Counted from the stretch's first letter, positions 1-9,805 are shown. The stretch: DNA of 64,000 bases from Clostridiales bacterium (GCA_015055965.1 SVHG01000007.1:45815-109814), one strand, 5' to 3'. A program made the numbers and translations. The notes: generated from the sequence alone by a model not told the origin.

Positions 1-2
1 TA

Positions 3-326
3 CGCTTTGACTTTAACTTTGGAAGACCTATGACTGCAGAAGAAATTGCAGAGGTAGAAAAGCTGGTTAACGAAGCTATTAAGGCAGACGTTGAAGTAGT
101 AATGGAAGAAATGACCGTTGAAGAAGCTAAGGCTCAAGGAGCTATCGGCTTATTTGAAAGCAAGTACGGCGATAAGGTTAAGGTTTACACCATGGGCGAA
201 TTCAGTAAGGAAATTTGCGGTGGTCCTCACGCTAAAAGAACGGGCGATCTTGGCACGTTTAAGATCGTTAAGGAACAGTCCTCATCAAGCGGTGTAAGAA
301 GAATTAAAGCCGTTTTAAACAAGTAA
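3..326 (+). CDS. alaS: Alanine--tRNA ligase, C-terminal part (5' end outside window)
   Basis: Open in frame from base 3: [23 protein letters not shown] ... [34 protein letters not shown], the AlaRS editing (SAD) domain signature. Confidence 0.85.
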   Translation, partial: RFDFNFGRPMTAEEIAEVEKLVNEAIKADVEVVMEEMTVEEAKAQGAIGLFESKYGDKVKVYTMGEFSKEICGGPHAKRTGDLGTFKIVKEQSSSSGVRRIKAVLNK

Positions 327-401
327 AGTAAAAACACGCGGTATTCCGCAAAAAATAAAAAGGCCCTTTTGGGCTACCAAATAAAATTAAGAGGTATAAA
401 A

Positions 402-872
402 ATGATTGAAAAAGTAATTTTAACCGAAGAAGGTAAGCTTGAGCTTGAGAAAAGACTTGAATACTTAAAAATGGTTAAGCGCCCTGAAATTACGGAGCGC
501 ATTAAAGCAGCAAGAGAATTCGGTGACCTTTCAGAAAACGCTGAATACGACGCTGCAAAGAACGAACAAGCGCTTATCGAAGGCGAAATCGTTGAATTAG
601 AAAATAAGCTTAAACACGCAGAAATTATTACCGTTAACGCTAGAAAGGACGTTGCAGGCGTTGGCTCAACCGTAACCTTTACCGATTTAAGTGATAACAA
701 GGAATACACCTTTGCTATCGTTGGTACTACCGAAGCAGACTTTAAGGCAGGTAAGATTTCTAACGAATCCCCTATCGGCAAGGCTTTAATCGGTAAGCGC
801 GTTGGCGAAATTGCAACCGTAGAAGCTCCTGCATCAAGCTACGGTATTCGCTTAGAAAAGGTATCTTACTAA
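402..872 (+). CDS. greA: Transcription elongation factor GreA
   Basis: MIEKVILTEEGKLELEKRLEYL...AREFGDLSENAEYDAAKNEQ...; ATG at 402 preceded by a GAGG RBS. The track start at 369 is upstream. Confidence 0.95.
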   Translation: MIEKVILTEEGKLELEKRLEYLKMVKRPEITERIKAAREFGDLSENAEYDAAKNEQALIEGEIVELENKLKHAEIITVNARKDVAGVGSTVTFTDLSDNKEYTFAIVGTTEADFKAGKISNESPIGKALIGKRVGEIATVEAPASSYGIRLEKVSY

Positions 873-880
873 GAGTATAA

Positions 881-1885
881 ATGGATAATCGCTTTACAAA
901 GAAAAGGGTAGCGAATATGCTATCCTACGATTGGATTAAGATGATAGTCTTGGTTGTTGCAATCGTATTCCTTTGGGTATTGGCGTTCACGATAGGCTCT
1001 CCGCGCGCAAGCAAAGGGCAGACCTTTGGTATATTCTATTTTTACGGCGGAGATTATAGATATTCTACCGATCCCACTACTCTTGGCGAGAATATGCAAA
1101 AAGAGGGCGTTTTTTCTTACGACGTGCTTGATTTTAACGTTCGCGAAATTGGGGAAACGTATGCGGAAATTTTATTAACCTCTAACTCCGTTCAGGAAGG
1201 TGACGTTATGATTACCGTTGACCACCCCGAAAGCATAGAAAAGCTTAAATCTCCCTTCCGTATTCTTATAGATAATTACGGCGAGGTGTTTTACGATTAT
1301 AACGACCTTATTGCTGACGCTAAAAAATACTGCTTAGAAAACGGGTTCGTTTATTCTTCTAACGGCGTTTATTATTTAAACGAGCAAAGAATAACCGATT
1401 ATTTTGCCCAAAGAATGAAAAAAGATCCCCGCTTTAGAAATGAAGAAAGCCAAAGATATCAAGATGGCGTTAAAGGGGAAATAGAGCGTATTAAAAGGGT
1501 TTGGAATAACGCTATTATGCTTGAAGACTGCTTGAATACCCACCCCGAAATAAAGTATTCTTACGTAAGATATACGCAGACGGTGGCGGCTGATCCTAAC
1601 GCTATTGATGCAGAAACTCTTGCTAATCAAAAGGAAAGAGTTTACGGTATAAACCTTGGTCGCCTTACGGGTACTGAAAAGGTTATTACCAGCGATTTTT
1701 ACTATAACCTTTACGACGAAGAGGGGGCTGTTACCGGCTCTACTGCAGAGGGTATAGTATTATGCGTATACGATTATTACGGTTATCAACCCCATTTGCA
1801 GTTTGAAACCTTAAGCTTCGTAAACGCAATGATTTCTAAGTACAGTAATTTCTTAAACACACAGTTACCCGCTTTAATAAAGTAA
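881..1885 (+). CDS. Membrane-anchored protein of unknown function
   Basis: 334-aa ORF with one N-terminal TM segment; intact and co-directional. Confidence 0.7.
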   Translation: MDNRFTKKRVANMLSYDWIKMIVLVVAIVFLWVLAFTIGSPRASKGQTFGIFYFYGGDYRYSTDPTTLGENMQKEGVFSYDVLDFNVREIGETYAEILLTSNSVQEGDVMITVDHPESIEKLKSPFRILIDNYGEVFYDYNDLIADAKKYCLENGFVYSSNGVYYLNEQRITDYFAQRMKKDPRFRNEESQRYQDGVKGEIERIKRVWNNAIMLEDCLNTHPEIKYSYVRYTQTVAADPNAIDAETLANQKERVYGINLGRLTGTEKVITSDFYYNLYDEEGAVTGSTAEGIVLCVYDYYGYQPHLQFETLSFVNAMISKYSNFLNTQLPALIK

Positions 1886-1939
1886 GGGTGTTTTACTAAC
1901 GCGCTAAAGGCGTAAATGCAAAAAAGGACGGAAGTATAT

Positions 1940-3259
1940 ATGAAAAAAGAATATATTGCCGACTGCTTGGCCTCTTACGCTAAAGAAGGCGCTGTTCGCT
2001 TGCATATGCCCGGGCATAAGGGTAAGGTGGAAGGCTCGCTTAGCGAGGCTTACGGTCGCGATATTACGGAGCTTTCCTTTTCAGATAACCTGGCTAACCC
2101 AAGCGGGGTTATTATGCTTGCGGAAAACGATATAGCAAAAATATGCGGGGCGAAAAGGTCGCATATTTTAACGGGTGGCTCTACCTTGGGTGTTTTAACT
2201 GCCGTTTTTGCGGTTAAAAATAAGGGTAAAAAAATGATAGTGCAAAGGGGCTCGCATAAAAGCGTTTTCAACGCGCTTGAGCTTTTTGGTATAGAACCGA
2301 TATTCTTAAATGAAAAAATAGAAAACGGATTGTTTACGGGTGAGTTTTTAAACGGCGAGCTGTTTGATATGGCAGATAACGAGCTTATAGGCGCGCTTTT
2401 AACCTCTCCGGACTATTTTGGTAGAGCGCTTGATTTAAAAAATATAAATAAAAGGCTTAAAAAAAATAACAAGCTTTTAATCGTAGACGGCGCTCACGGC
2501 GCGCATTTCGTTTTTGATAATCTCACCCTTTACGCCGGTAAATACGCCGATATTTGGGTAGACGGCGCGCATAAAACGCTGGAAACGCTTACCCAAGGCG
2601 CAATACTTCACGTTAACGACGAAGAGCTTTTAGAAGGGGTTAACGAAGGGCTTGGTATTTTTTCCACTTCAAGCCCAAGCTATTTAATAATGGCAAGCGT
2701 AGAAAGCGGTATTAAAAGATACGAAAGCGTAAAGGCGCAGTACGAAAAGAGCTTTTTAAAGGCAAAGCAGTTGCTTATAAACGGAGCTTGTGAAAGCGGG
2801 CTTAAAATTCTTAAAACGGATGATTACTTAAAGGTAACCCTGCTTTGTAAGGGATTTGGCAACGAGCTTGGCGAGCTGTTAGAAAAAAACGGGATATACG
2901 CGGAGCTGGTTTCAGATAACGCAATATTGTTTATGCTTTCTGCAAAATTTAGTGAAGAGGAAGCGTTAAGAGTAGTTGAAGCTCTAAAGAGCGCCAATTT
3001 AAGCTCTAAGGTTAAAGATATAAAAATGCCTTTACCCGTTAGAAAAATGGGGTACGTAAAGGCAAGAAAAAGTGAAAGCGAAAGCCTTTTATTAAAGGAT
3101 GCGTTAGGGCGTGTTTGCGCGCAAAACGCGGGATTGTTCCCACCTTGCTATCCCGTTATTACGGCTGGCGAGATATACGATTCTTCAGTTATAAAAAGGC
3201 TTAGCGCGAAGAATACTTTTGGCGTAGAGGGCGGATTTGTAAAAGTAGTTAAGGAGTAA
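1940..3259 (+). CDS. Orn/Lys/Arg decarboxylase-like PLP enzyme
   Basis: RLHMPGHKG, DITELSFSDNL, VDGAHGAHF, VDGAHKTLETLTQGA motifs; precedes holB and PSP1 as in Firmicutes. Confidence 0.88.
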   Translation: MKKEYIADCLASYAKEGAVRLHMPGHKGKVEGSLSEAYGRDITELSFSDNLANPSGVIMLAENDIAKICGAKRSHILTGGSTLGVLTAVFAVKNKGKKMIVQRGSHKSVFNALELFGIEPIFLNEKIENGLFTGEFLNGELFDMADNELIGALLTSPDYFGRALDLKNINKRLKKNNKLLIVDGAHGAHFVFDNLTLYAGKYADIWVDGAHKTLETLTQGAILHVNDEELLEGVNEGLGIFSTSSPSYLIMASVESGIKRYESVKAQYEKSFLKAKQLLINGACESGLKILKTDDYLKVTLLCKGFGNELGELLEKNGIYAELVSDNAILFMLSAKFSEEEALRVVEALKSANLSSKVKDIKMPLPVRKMGYVKARKSESESLLLKDALGRVCAQNAGLFPPCYPVITAGEIYDSSVIKRLSAKNTFGVEGGFVKVVKE

Positions 3260-3263
3260 GGGC

Positions 3264-4217
3264 ATGGTTGAATTATTTAAAAAGACGGTGGCTTATAAAA
3301 TAATTCTGGGCGATAAAACGCGCGGGCAGCTTTCGCACGCTTACGCGCTCGTTTGCGAGGATTGTTTTACGCTTAACGCCTTTATTAAAATAGTTGCCAA
3401 GATGCTGCTTTGCGATAGCGCCGATTATTGTGACCAATGCCGTAGCTGTAGATTAATAGAAAAGGGTACTCATTCAGACGTAACCTTTTATCCAAAAACT
3501 GCAGGCGGAAAAATTTTAACGGGGGATATAGATGAGCTTATTGCCCAAACTTATATTAAGCCCGTAGAAAGCGAAAAAAGAGTATTTGCTTTGGTAAATA
3601 CCGCCTCTATGAACGGTTCTGCGCAAAACAAGCTTTTAAAAACCTTGGAAGAACCGCCTAAAAACGTGTTTATCGTTATGGGAATAGAAAACGAAAACGC
3701 AATACTTCCCACCGTTAAATCAAGAATTAAAAAGCTAGAAATTCCCAGCTTTTCAGACGAGGATTTGTTAGAAGGCTTGCAAAGCGTTTGCCCGGATAAG
3801 GAAAAGCTTGCCAGGGCTGTGAGCTTTGCGGAAGGTAAGGCTGGCGTTGCAGTTGAATACTATAACGAAGAAAAGGGGTTACACACCGAAGAATTCGTGT
3901 ATAACCTATTAAAAGAGATGAAGTCAAGCAGGGAAGTGTCTTCCTTTGCTTGTAAGATAGATAAAGATAATATTAAGGAGTTCTTAGTGTGCTTGAAAAA
4001 GACTATGAGCTCTATCGTAAGGCGTTATAGCTGCGGTGGCGGTAGCTCCGTAATAGAAGAGCTTTCACAAATATACAAGCTACCCAGCGCTCTTGCTATA
4101 ATAGAAAGGGTTAATTTAGCAGAAAGGGCGCTTTACTATAACGGCAACGTGAACGTCGTTACGGACGGTATATTGCTTTCCATATTAGAGGAGAAATACA
4201 GATGGCAAAAATTGTAG
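3264..4217 (+). CDS. holB: DNA polymerase III delta' subunit
   Basis: CDQCRSCRLIEKGTHSDV, ALVNTASMNGSAQNKLLKTLEEPPKNVFIV. Confidence 0.9.
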   Translation: MVELFKKTVAYKIILGDKTRGQLSHAYALVCEDCFTLNAFIKIVAKMLLCDSADYCDQCRSCRLIEKGTHSDVTFYPKTAGGKILTGDIDELIAQTYIKPVESEKRVFALVNTASMNGSAQNKLLKTLEEPPKNVFIVMGIENENAILPTVKSRIKKLEIPSFSDEDLLEGLQSVCPDKEKLARAVSFAEGKAGVAVEYYNEEKGLHTEEFVYNLLKEMKSSREVSSFACKIDKDNIKEFLVCLKKTMSSIVRRYSCGGGSSVIEELSQIYKLPSALAIIERVNLAERALYYNGNVNVVTDGILLSILEEKYRWQKL

Positions 4218-5080
4218 GAATAAGATTTAAAAACACCGCAAAGGTTTATTACTTTGCTCCCGGTAAAGAAAGGTTTAAAAAGGGTGACGGAGTAATAGTT
4301 GAAACTGCGCGCGGTGTGGAGTTCGGTACGGTTACCATAGAGGTTAAGGAGGTTGACGATAGCGAAATCGTTCAACCCTTAAAGCCTATTATAAGAAAGG
4401 CAACCCAAGCCGATTTAGATAGATTAAAAAAGAATGAAGAAAAAGCGCCGGAAGCCGTTAAAATTTGCAACGAGAAGATTCTTGCTCGCGGATTAGATAT
4501 GAAGCTTATAAACGCAGAATACACCTTTGACGGCAGTAAGGTTATCTTTTACTTTACCGCGCCCGGAAGAATTGACTTCCGCGATTTAGTTAAGGATTTA
4601 GCTTCCGTTTTTAGAATTAGAATAGAGCTTCGCCAAATAGGTATTCGTGATGAAACAAGACTTTTAGGCGGTATTGCGCCCTGTGGCAGACCTTGCTGCT
4701 GCGCAAGCTGTATGTCAGATTTTAAAAAGGTTTCTATTAAAATGGCTAAAACCCAAGGGCTTTCCTTAAACCCATCTAAAATAAGCGGGCTTTGCGGAAG
4801 ACTTATGTGCTGTTTAGCTTATGAAAACGATTACTATAAAGAGGTTTACAAGAAAATGCCTAAAATCGGTAGCGACGTCGTTTCGCCAGACGGTAAGGGC
4901 ACGGTTATTTCCGTTAATATGTTAACCTATAACGTAAAAGTTAAAATAGAAGCTAAAGACGGCTCTGTGGTTTATAAAGATTTCCAATTAGAACAGCTTA
5001 AATCTATTAAAGCAAATACTGATGATGAAAAGCTAACTAAGGATGAGTTAGAGATTGCAAAAAGCTTCCGCGAAGACTAA
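4202..5080 (+). CDS. ricT: PSP1 domain protein (RicT/YaaT-like)
   Basis: IGIRDETRLLGGIAPCGRPCCCASCMSDFKKVSIKMAKTQGLSLNPSKISGLCGRLMCCLAYE. Confidence 0.9.
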   Translation: MAKIVGIRFKNTAKVYYFAPGKERFKKGDGVIVETARGVEFGTVTIEVKEVDDSEIVQPLKPIIRKATQADLDRLKKNEEKAPEAVKICNEKILARGLDMKLINAEYTFDGSKVIFYFTAPGRIDFRDLVKDLASVFRIRIELRQIGIRDETRLLGGIAPCGRPCCCASCMSDFKKVSIKMAKTQGLSLNPSKISGLCGRLMCCLAYENDYYKEVYKKMPKIGSDVVSPDGKGTVISVNMLTYNVKVKIEAKDGSVVYKDFQLEQLKSIKANTDDEKLTKDELEIAKSFRED

Positions 5081-5096
5081 AAAATAAACCTTATTT

Positions 5097-5215
5097 ACTT
5101 CGCATTTGTCACAAAAACTGCGTTTTTGCGTCGGTTACGTACGCCAAGTACGCGCCCTCGCAAAATACTCGTTGTTTGTGCCAACTGCTCGCAACTAAGG
5201 CTTATTTAGTGCCAT
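5097..5215 (+). repeat. ~120-bp intergenic direct repeat, copy 1
   Basis: GTACGCCAAGTACGCGCCCTCGCAAAATACTCGTTGTTTGTGCCAACTGCTCGCAACTAAGGCTTATTTAGTGCCA, repeated at ~5491-5612. Confidence 0.9.
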
Positions 5216-5271
5216 AGCTATTAGCTTTTTTGTGTGTGATTAACTTTTATTATATTTGCGTAAGCCTTATT

Positions 5272-5460
5272 CTATAATAAGAGCCATCCCTAAATTTGCA
5301 CGGGTGCGAACATCATTTTGCGATAGCAAAACATCATTTGAGCACACTCAAGCATCATTTGCTTTAGCAATATCATTGCGTAAGCCTTGCGCTTGCCTTC
5401 GGTCATGTACGCTAAAAGTACACTCCCTTCAGTCAATGCTCGGTTTCACCACTCTAGCTC
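5272..5460 (+). repeat. Tandem micro-hairpin array 1 (stems separated by ACATCAT-type spacers) plus flanking repeat
   Basis: CGCACgGGTGCG-AACATCAT-TTTGCgataGCAAA-ACATCAT-TTGAGcacaCTCAA-GCATCAT-TTGCtttaGCAA-TATCAT. Confidence 0.85.
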
Positions 5461-5490
5461 GCATCTAGTGCTTATTTACAATAATCCCTA

Positions 5491-5612
5491 TCTGCTTCGT
5501 ATTTGTCACGAAAACTCATATTTCTTTCGGTTGCGTACGCCAAGTACGCGCCCTCGCAAAATACTCGTTGTTTGTGCCAACTGCTCGCAACTAAGGCTTA
5601 TTTAGTGCCACA
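5491..5612 (+). repeat. ~120-bp intergenic direct repeat, copy 2
   Basis: Near-identical to 5097-5215 over GTACGCCAAGTACGCGCCCTCGCAAAATACTCGTTGTTTGTGCCAACTGCTCGCAACTAAGGCTTATTTAGTGCCA. Confidence 0.9.
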
Positions 5613-5639
5613 GCCATTCGCTTTAGTGTTTTATAGGCG

Positions 5640-5905
5640 AAGCCTTGCGTGAGTAAATCACACATTTATGCGTGTATGCAATCAACGATTTATCGTTGTA
5701 TGTAATCATTTACGTAGTAAACGTATGTAATCACACCGCAAGGTGTGTATATAATAAGAGCCATCCCTAAATTCGCACGGGTGCGAACATCATTTTGCGG
5801 TAGCAAAACATCATTTGAGCAACGCTCAAACATCATTTGCTTTAGCATTATTATTGCGTAAGCCTTGCGCTTGCCTTCGGTTACGTATGCTAAAGTGCAT
5901 TACCT
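5640..5905 (+). repeat. Tandem micro-hairpin array 2 (ATGTAAT-spaced then ACATCAT-spaced stems)
   Basis: CAACGATttATCGTTG-TATGTAAT-CATTTACgtaGTAAACG-TATGTAAT-CACACCgcaaGGTGTG..., then a second copy of array 1. Confidence 0.85.
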
Positions 5906-6040
5906 TGATAGAATATAATTTTTTGTTTTATATATTTATATAGTTAAAGAAATACTTTTACTTTGGTAGTAGTAACCTTTCTAAACTGCGGTTAACGAGG
6001 CTATTGCCACACTTTTAGTTAAATTGTTAGGAGATTGCGT

Positions 6041-7139
6041 ATGTTAAGAACTGATATTTACACTCAAAAAATACGTCAACTTCGAGACACCCTGAAAGAG
6101 GCAGGGTACTCTCTTTGACGTTGATAAATTAAGAGAGGAACAAAAGGATTTAGAAGCTCAGCTAGAGCTTCCCGAGGTGTGGGGGGATTTGGAAAGATCC
6201 ACTCAGGTATCTAAAAAGCTTCAACAAATTAAAAATAAGCTTGCCGTATACGATAAAACCGTTCAAGCGGTAGACGACGTAGAAGATTTTCTTGTTTTAG
6301 TAGAAGAAGAAAACGACGAAAGCTACGCCCCCGATATAGAGCGTGATTTAGAAAAGGCAGAAAATGATATTGAAGAATTAAGACTTCAAACCCTTCTTCG
6401 CGGTAAGTACGACGGTTGTGACGCGCTTATGACCTTACACGCCGGAGCAGGCGGAACTGAAGCGTGCGACTGGACGGAAATGCTTTACAGAATGTATATC
6501 TGTTATGCAGAAAAGCACGATTTTAAGATTACCGAATATGATAGACTTCCCGGTGATGAAGCGGGTATTAAAAGCGTCACCTTTAAGGTGGAAGGGGATA
6601 ACGCGTACGGCTATTTAAAGGCAGAAAAGGGAGTTCACCGCTTGGTAAGAATTTCCCCCTTTGACTCTAACGCAAGAAGACATACGTCATTTTCTTCGGT
6701 AGAGGCAATGCCGGAAATAGAAGATACTAACGAAGTAGTTATCCGCGCGGAGGATTTAAAGGTTGATACCTACCGTTCAAGCGGTGCTGGAGGTCAGCAC
6801 GTTAACAAAACGGAATCGGCAATAAGAATCACCCATATACCCACGGGTATTATAGTTGCTTGCCAAAACGAAAGAAGTCAGGTGCAAAACAGAGAGCGCG
6901 CTATGAAAATGCTTATGAGTAAGCTTATAGAAAAGCGCGAAAGCGAAAGACTTGCAGAAGAGGCTTCTATTAAAGGCGAAATTAAAAAAATTGAATGGGG
7001 CAGTCAAATACGCTCTTACGTATTTTGCCCTTATACTATGGTAAAGGATCACCGCACCGGTTGTGAAACGGGTAACGTTAACGCCGTTATGGACGGGGAT
7101 ATAGATGCCTTCATTATAGAATATCTTAAGAAATCATAA
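6041..7139 (+). CDS. prfB: Peptide chain release factor 2, expressed by programmed +1 frameshift at CTT TGA C (TGA 6116-6118)
   Basis: ATG6041: MLRTDIYTQKIRQLRDTLKEAGYSL-(TGA, codon 26); +1 frame continues DVDKLREEQKDLEAQLELPEVWGDLERS...; GGQHVNKTESAIRITHIPTGI. The ORF track starts only at an internal GTG at 6177. Confidence 0.93.
6113..6119 (+). promoter_or_regulatory. RF2 +1 frameshift slip site CTTTGAC
   Basis: CTT (6113-6115) TGA (6116-6118) C; SD-like AGGG at 6103-6106. Confidence 0.9.
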
Positions 7140-7150
7140 TAGGTGTTCTA

Positions 7151-8197
7151 ATGAGTTATTATGAAAGTGTAAAAGCGCATCCTATAAAGGAAGACGCAAT
7201 AATATTAGCTATAGAATCATCTTGTGATGAAACTGCCTGTGCTATCTTGCAAGGTCGAAACAACCTGCTAGCTTCCGAAATAGAAAGCTCTATGACTGAG
7301 CACGTTAGATTTGGCGGCGTTGTTCCCGAAATTGCTTCAAGAGCGCACACAACCGCCGTTTCTACCGTTGTGGAAAGGGCTTTGCAAAAATCGGGAAAGA
7401 GCTTGCAGGATATAGATGCTATTGCCGTAACCTACGGCTCTGGGCTTTTAGGGGCGCTGCTGGTTGGCGTTTCTTACGCAAAGGCGTTAGCCTTTTCTTT
7501 GGGAGTGCCTTTAATTCCGGTAAGCCATATTAGGGGGCATTTGGCGGCAATATATCTTGCCGATAAAGAGCTTAAGCCACCCTTTATTTCCTTGCTTGCA
7601 AGCGGTGGGCATACCGCTATTATAGAGGTTAAAAGCTACGACGAGTTTGAAATTTTAGGCGGAACGCTAGACGACGCCGTTGGCGAAGCCTTTGATAAGG
7701 TTGCAAGGGTATTGGGCTTATCTTATCCCGGTGGCCCTAACGTGGAAAAGCTTGCTCTGCAGGGCGAGCCAAGCGTTCAGCTTCCACTTATGCTAAAAGG
7801 CAAGGGCGGTTACGATTTTTCTTATAGTGGATTAAAAACTGCGGTTATAAATTACGTTCACAATCAAACCCAGCAGGGCAAGGAAGTTAACAAGGCAGAC
7901 GTAGCTTGCTCCTTTCAAAAGGCTGCGGTAGACGTTTTAATAGATAAATGTATATTAGCCGCTCGCGAAAAAGGGCTAAATTGCATTACTGCAGGCGGTG
8001 GAGTAGTGGCTAACGGATATTTAAGATTTAAGCTTGCAGCTAAGTGTGAAAAGAAGGGTATTAAGGTGGTATTACCTCCAAAGAGCCTTTGTACGGATAA
8101 CGCCGCTATGATTGCAGCGGAGGGCTATATACAGTATTTGAAGGGTAACTTTGCGGATTTATCCTTAAACGCCGTTGCAAGAGTGCCTTTAAAATAA
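7151..8197 (+). CDS. tsaD: tRNA N6-adenosine threonylcarbamoyltransferase
   Basis: ILAIESSCDETACAIL, SHIRGHLAAIYL, LLASGGHTAIIEV, GGGVVANGYLR. Confidence 0.95.
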   Translation: MSYYESVKAHPIKEDAIILAIESSCDETACAILQGRNNLLASEIESSMTEHVRFGGVVPEIASRAHTTAVSTVVERALQKSGKSLQDIDAIAVTYGSGLLGALLVGVSYAKALAFSLGVPLIPVSHIRGHLAAIYLADKELKPPFISLLASGGHTAIIEVKSYDEFEILGGTLDDAVGEAFDKVARVLGLSYPGGPNVEKLALQGEPSVQLPLMLKGKGGYDFSYSGLKTAVINYVHNQTQQGKEVNKADVACSFQKAAVDVLIDKCILAAREKGLNCITAGGGVVANGYLRFKLAAKCEKKGIKVVLPPKSLCTDNAAMIAAEGYIQYLKGNFADLSLNAVARVPLK

Positions 8198-8267
8198 TAT
8201 ATTATTTAGCTAAAAAGGCGCGTTTAGTGCAAAAAAATAAAAAAAACGATATTTTTAAAAGAAAGTA

Positions 8268-8296
8268 TTGACAAAAATTCCATAAATTTGTATAAT
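8268..8296 (+). promoter_or_regulatory. Sigma-A-type promoter
   Basis: TTGACA (8268) - 17 bp - TATAAT (8291). Confidence 0.8.
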
Positions 8297-8376
8297 ACTG
8301 CTTGAGGGCGAGTGATTTTTTAAATTACGCGTGCTTCGTCACTAGCTATTAGTGAGTTTTTTCATAGGAGTTAATT

Positions 8377-9060
8377 ATGAAAGCTTTAAAGAAACTGTTT
8401 GCTCTTATTTTAATAGGATGTCTTGCTCTATCTGCTTTAAGCGGTTGCTTAAAAGGTCCTAAGGATTACCTTCCTTCAGACGAGAATCTCTTTGATTTCG
8501 TTCAGCTTAACGACGGTACTTATTCCGTTGCTTTAAAGGCTGGCGCAGAAATTCCTGAAAACGAAGCGTTAAAGCTTCCCAACGCCTATAACGGTAAAGC
8601 CGTTACTCAGGTTGCCGAAAACGGTTTTAAGGAAAGCGCCGTTAAGGAAGTTCAAATTCCCGCAAGCATCAAGGTAATCGGTAAAACCGCCTTTTACGGC
8701 TGCGTTTCACTTTCTTCCGTTTATTTTTATAACGGCGTAAGCGAAATTCAAGCAGGCGCGTTTTACGGCTGTTCTTCTATTGAAGAGCTTACTTTACCTT
8801 CTTCTTTAAAGGTTATTGGCGAATCTGCATTTGCTGCAACCTCTATTATTAGCCTTCAATTACCTGCCGGCTTAGAAACGGTTGGTAGCTTTGCCTTTGC
8901 TTATTGCGAAAGACTTGCTCAGGTTAGTATTTCTCACACCGTAAGATCTTTAGCAGAAAACGCTTTCGTTGGTTCTAACGAAGATAAAATTGAATTTACT
9001 ATTTCTGCTTCAAGCAATTATTATAAGCTGGAAAACGGCAAGCCCGTTAAAATCTCATAA
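8377..9060 (+). CDS. Leucine-rich-repeat (BspA-like, LRR_5) lipoprotein
   Basis: Lipobox LSALSGC; repeats such as VIGKTAFYGCVSLSSVYF, IQAGAFYGCSSIEELTLPSSLKVIGESAFA. Confidence 0.85.
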   Translation: MKALKKLFALILIGCLALSALSGCLKGPKDYLPSDENLFDFVQLNDGTYSVALKAGAEIPENEALKLPNAYNGKAVTQVAENGFKESAVKEVQIPASIKVIGKTAFYGCVSLSSVYFYNGVSEIQAGAFYGCSSIEELTLPSSLKVIGESAFAATSIISLQLPAGLETVGSFAFAYCERLAQVSISHTVRSLAENAFVGSNEDKIEFTISASSNYYKLENGKPVKIS

Positions 9061-9131
9061 CCCATAAAAACAACGTATAAGCCGTTAGCTTTTGCTTTCG
9101 GCTTTTTGTATATAATCAAGCGAAAACCTTG

Positions 9132-9146
9132 TTTATCGACTTATAG
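9132..9146 (+). repeat. TTAATC-TATAG element copy (variant)
   Basis: TTTATCGACTTATAG. Confidence 0.5.
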
Positions 9147-9176
9147 CCCTATTTGTTTACGAAGGAGAAGATTATT

Positions 9177-9791
9177 ATGGAGCATTTAGTAATAGGTATT
9201 TGTGGCGGAACAGGTAGTGGAAAAACCACCTTGGCGCAAAAAATTTACGAAGCGTTAAAGGATGATGCGCTACATATCAGTATGGACTGTTACTATAAAA
9301 ACAACGCGCACTTACCCTTTGAAGAAAGAATTAAAACTAACTACGACCACCCGGACGCGTTTGATAGCGATTTACTCGTAGAGCACGTAAAAAAACTCAA
9401 AGAGGGGGAATCAATCAGTTATCCTACTTACGATTTTTCCACACATCTTCGCGGTGAAAAATGGGTTTATGCGGAAAGTAAAAAGGTTATAATAATAGAA
9501 GGTATTATGCTTTTTGCCGTTCCGGAAATCGTTGAGCTTTTGGATTATAAGATTTTCGTTGATACTGATGCGGACGTACGTATTTTAAGAAGAATGCTTC
9601 GCGACGTTAAGGAAAGGGGAAGAACCTTAGATTCGGTTGCTAACCAATATTTAGAAACGGTTAAGCCCATGCACGAAGCTTATATAGAGCCCTTTAAAAA
9701 GAGATATAGCGATATTATAGTGCCTGAAGGCGGTTATAATAAGAACGCTTTTGATATGATAGTAAGCACTATCGTAGATAAGATTAAATAA
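9177..9791 (+). CDS. udk: Uridine kinase
   Basis: MEHLVIGICGGTGSGKTTLAQKI; AAGGAG RBS before 9177; SMDCYYK, NYDHPDAFD. Confidence 0.92.
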   Translation: MEHLVIGICGGTGSGKTTLAQKIYEALKDDALHISMDCYYKNNAHLPFEERIKTNYDHPDAFDSDLLVEHVKKLKEGESISYPTYDFSTHLRGEKWVYAESKKVIIIEGIMLFAVPEIVELLDYKIFVDTDADVRILRRMLRDVKERGRTLDSVANQYLETVKPMHEAYIEPFKKRYSDIIVPEGGYNKNAFDMIVSTIVDKIK

Positions 9792-9805
9792 GGCCCTAAT
9801 AGCCG

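Noticed and set aside
374-781. Minus-strand 135-aa ORF
   Set aside because: Antisense to greA, which is unambiguous; Ser/Leu-rich composition typical of antisense frames.
5272-5420. Possible CRISPR array (regular short repeats)
   Set aside because: The conserved parts are only ~7 nt and the intervening units are self-complementary stems, not unique spacers; no cas genes.
5256-5605. ORFs at 5256-5468 and 5387-5605, and similar 16848-17093
   Set aside because: They run through the intergenic hairpin repeats; frames change between repeat copies and no RBS is visible.
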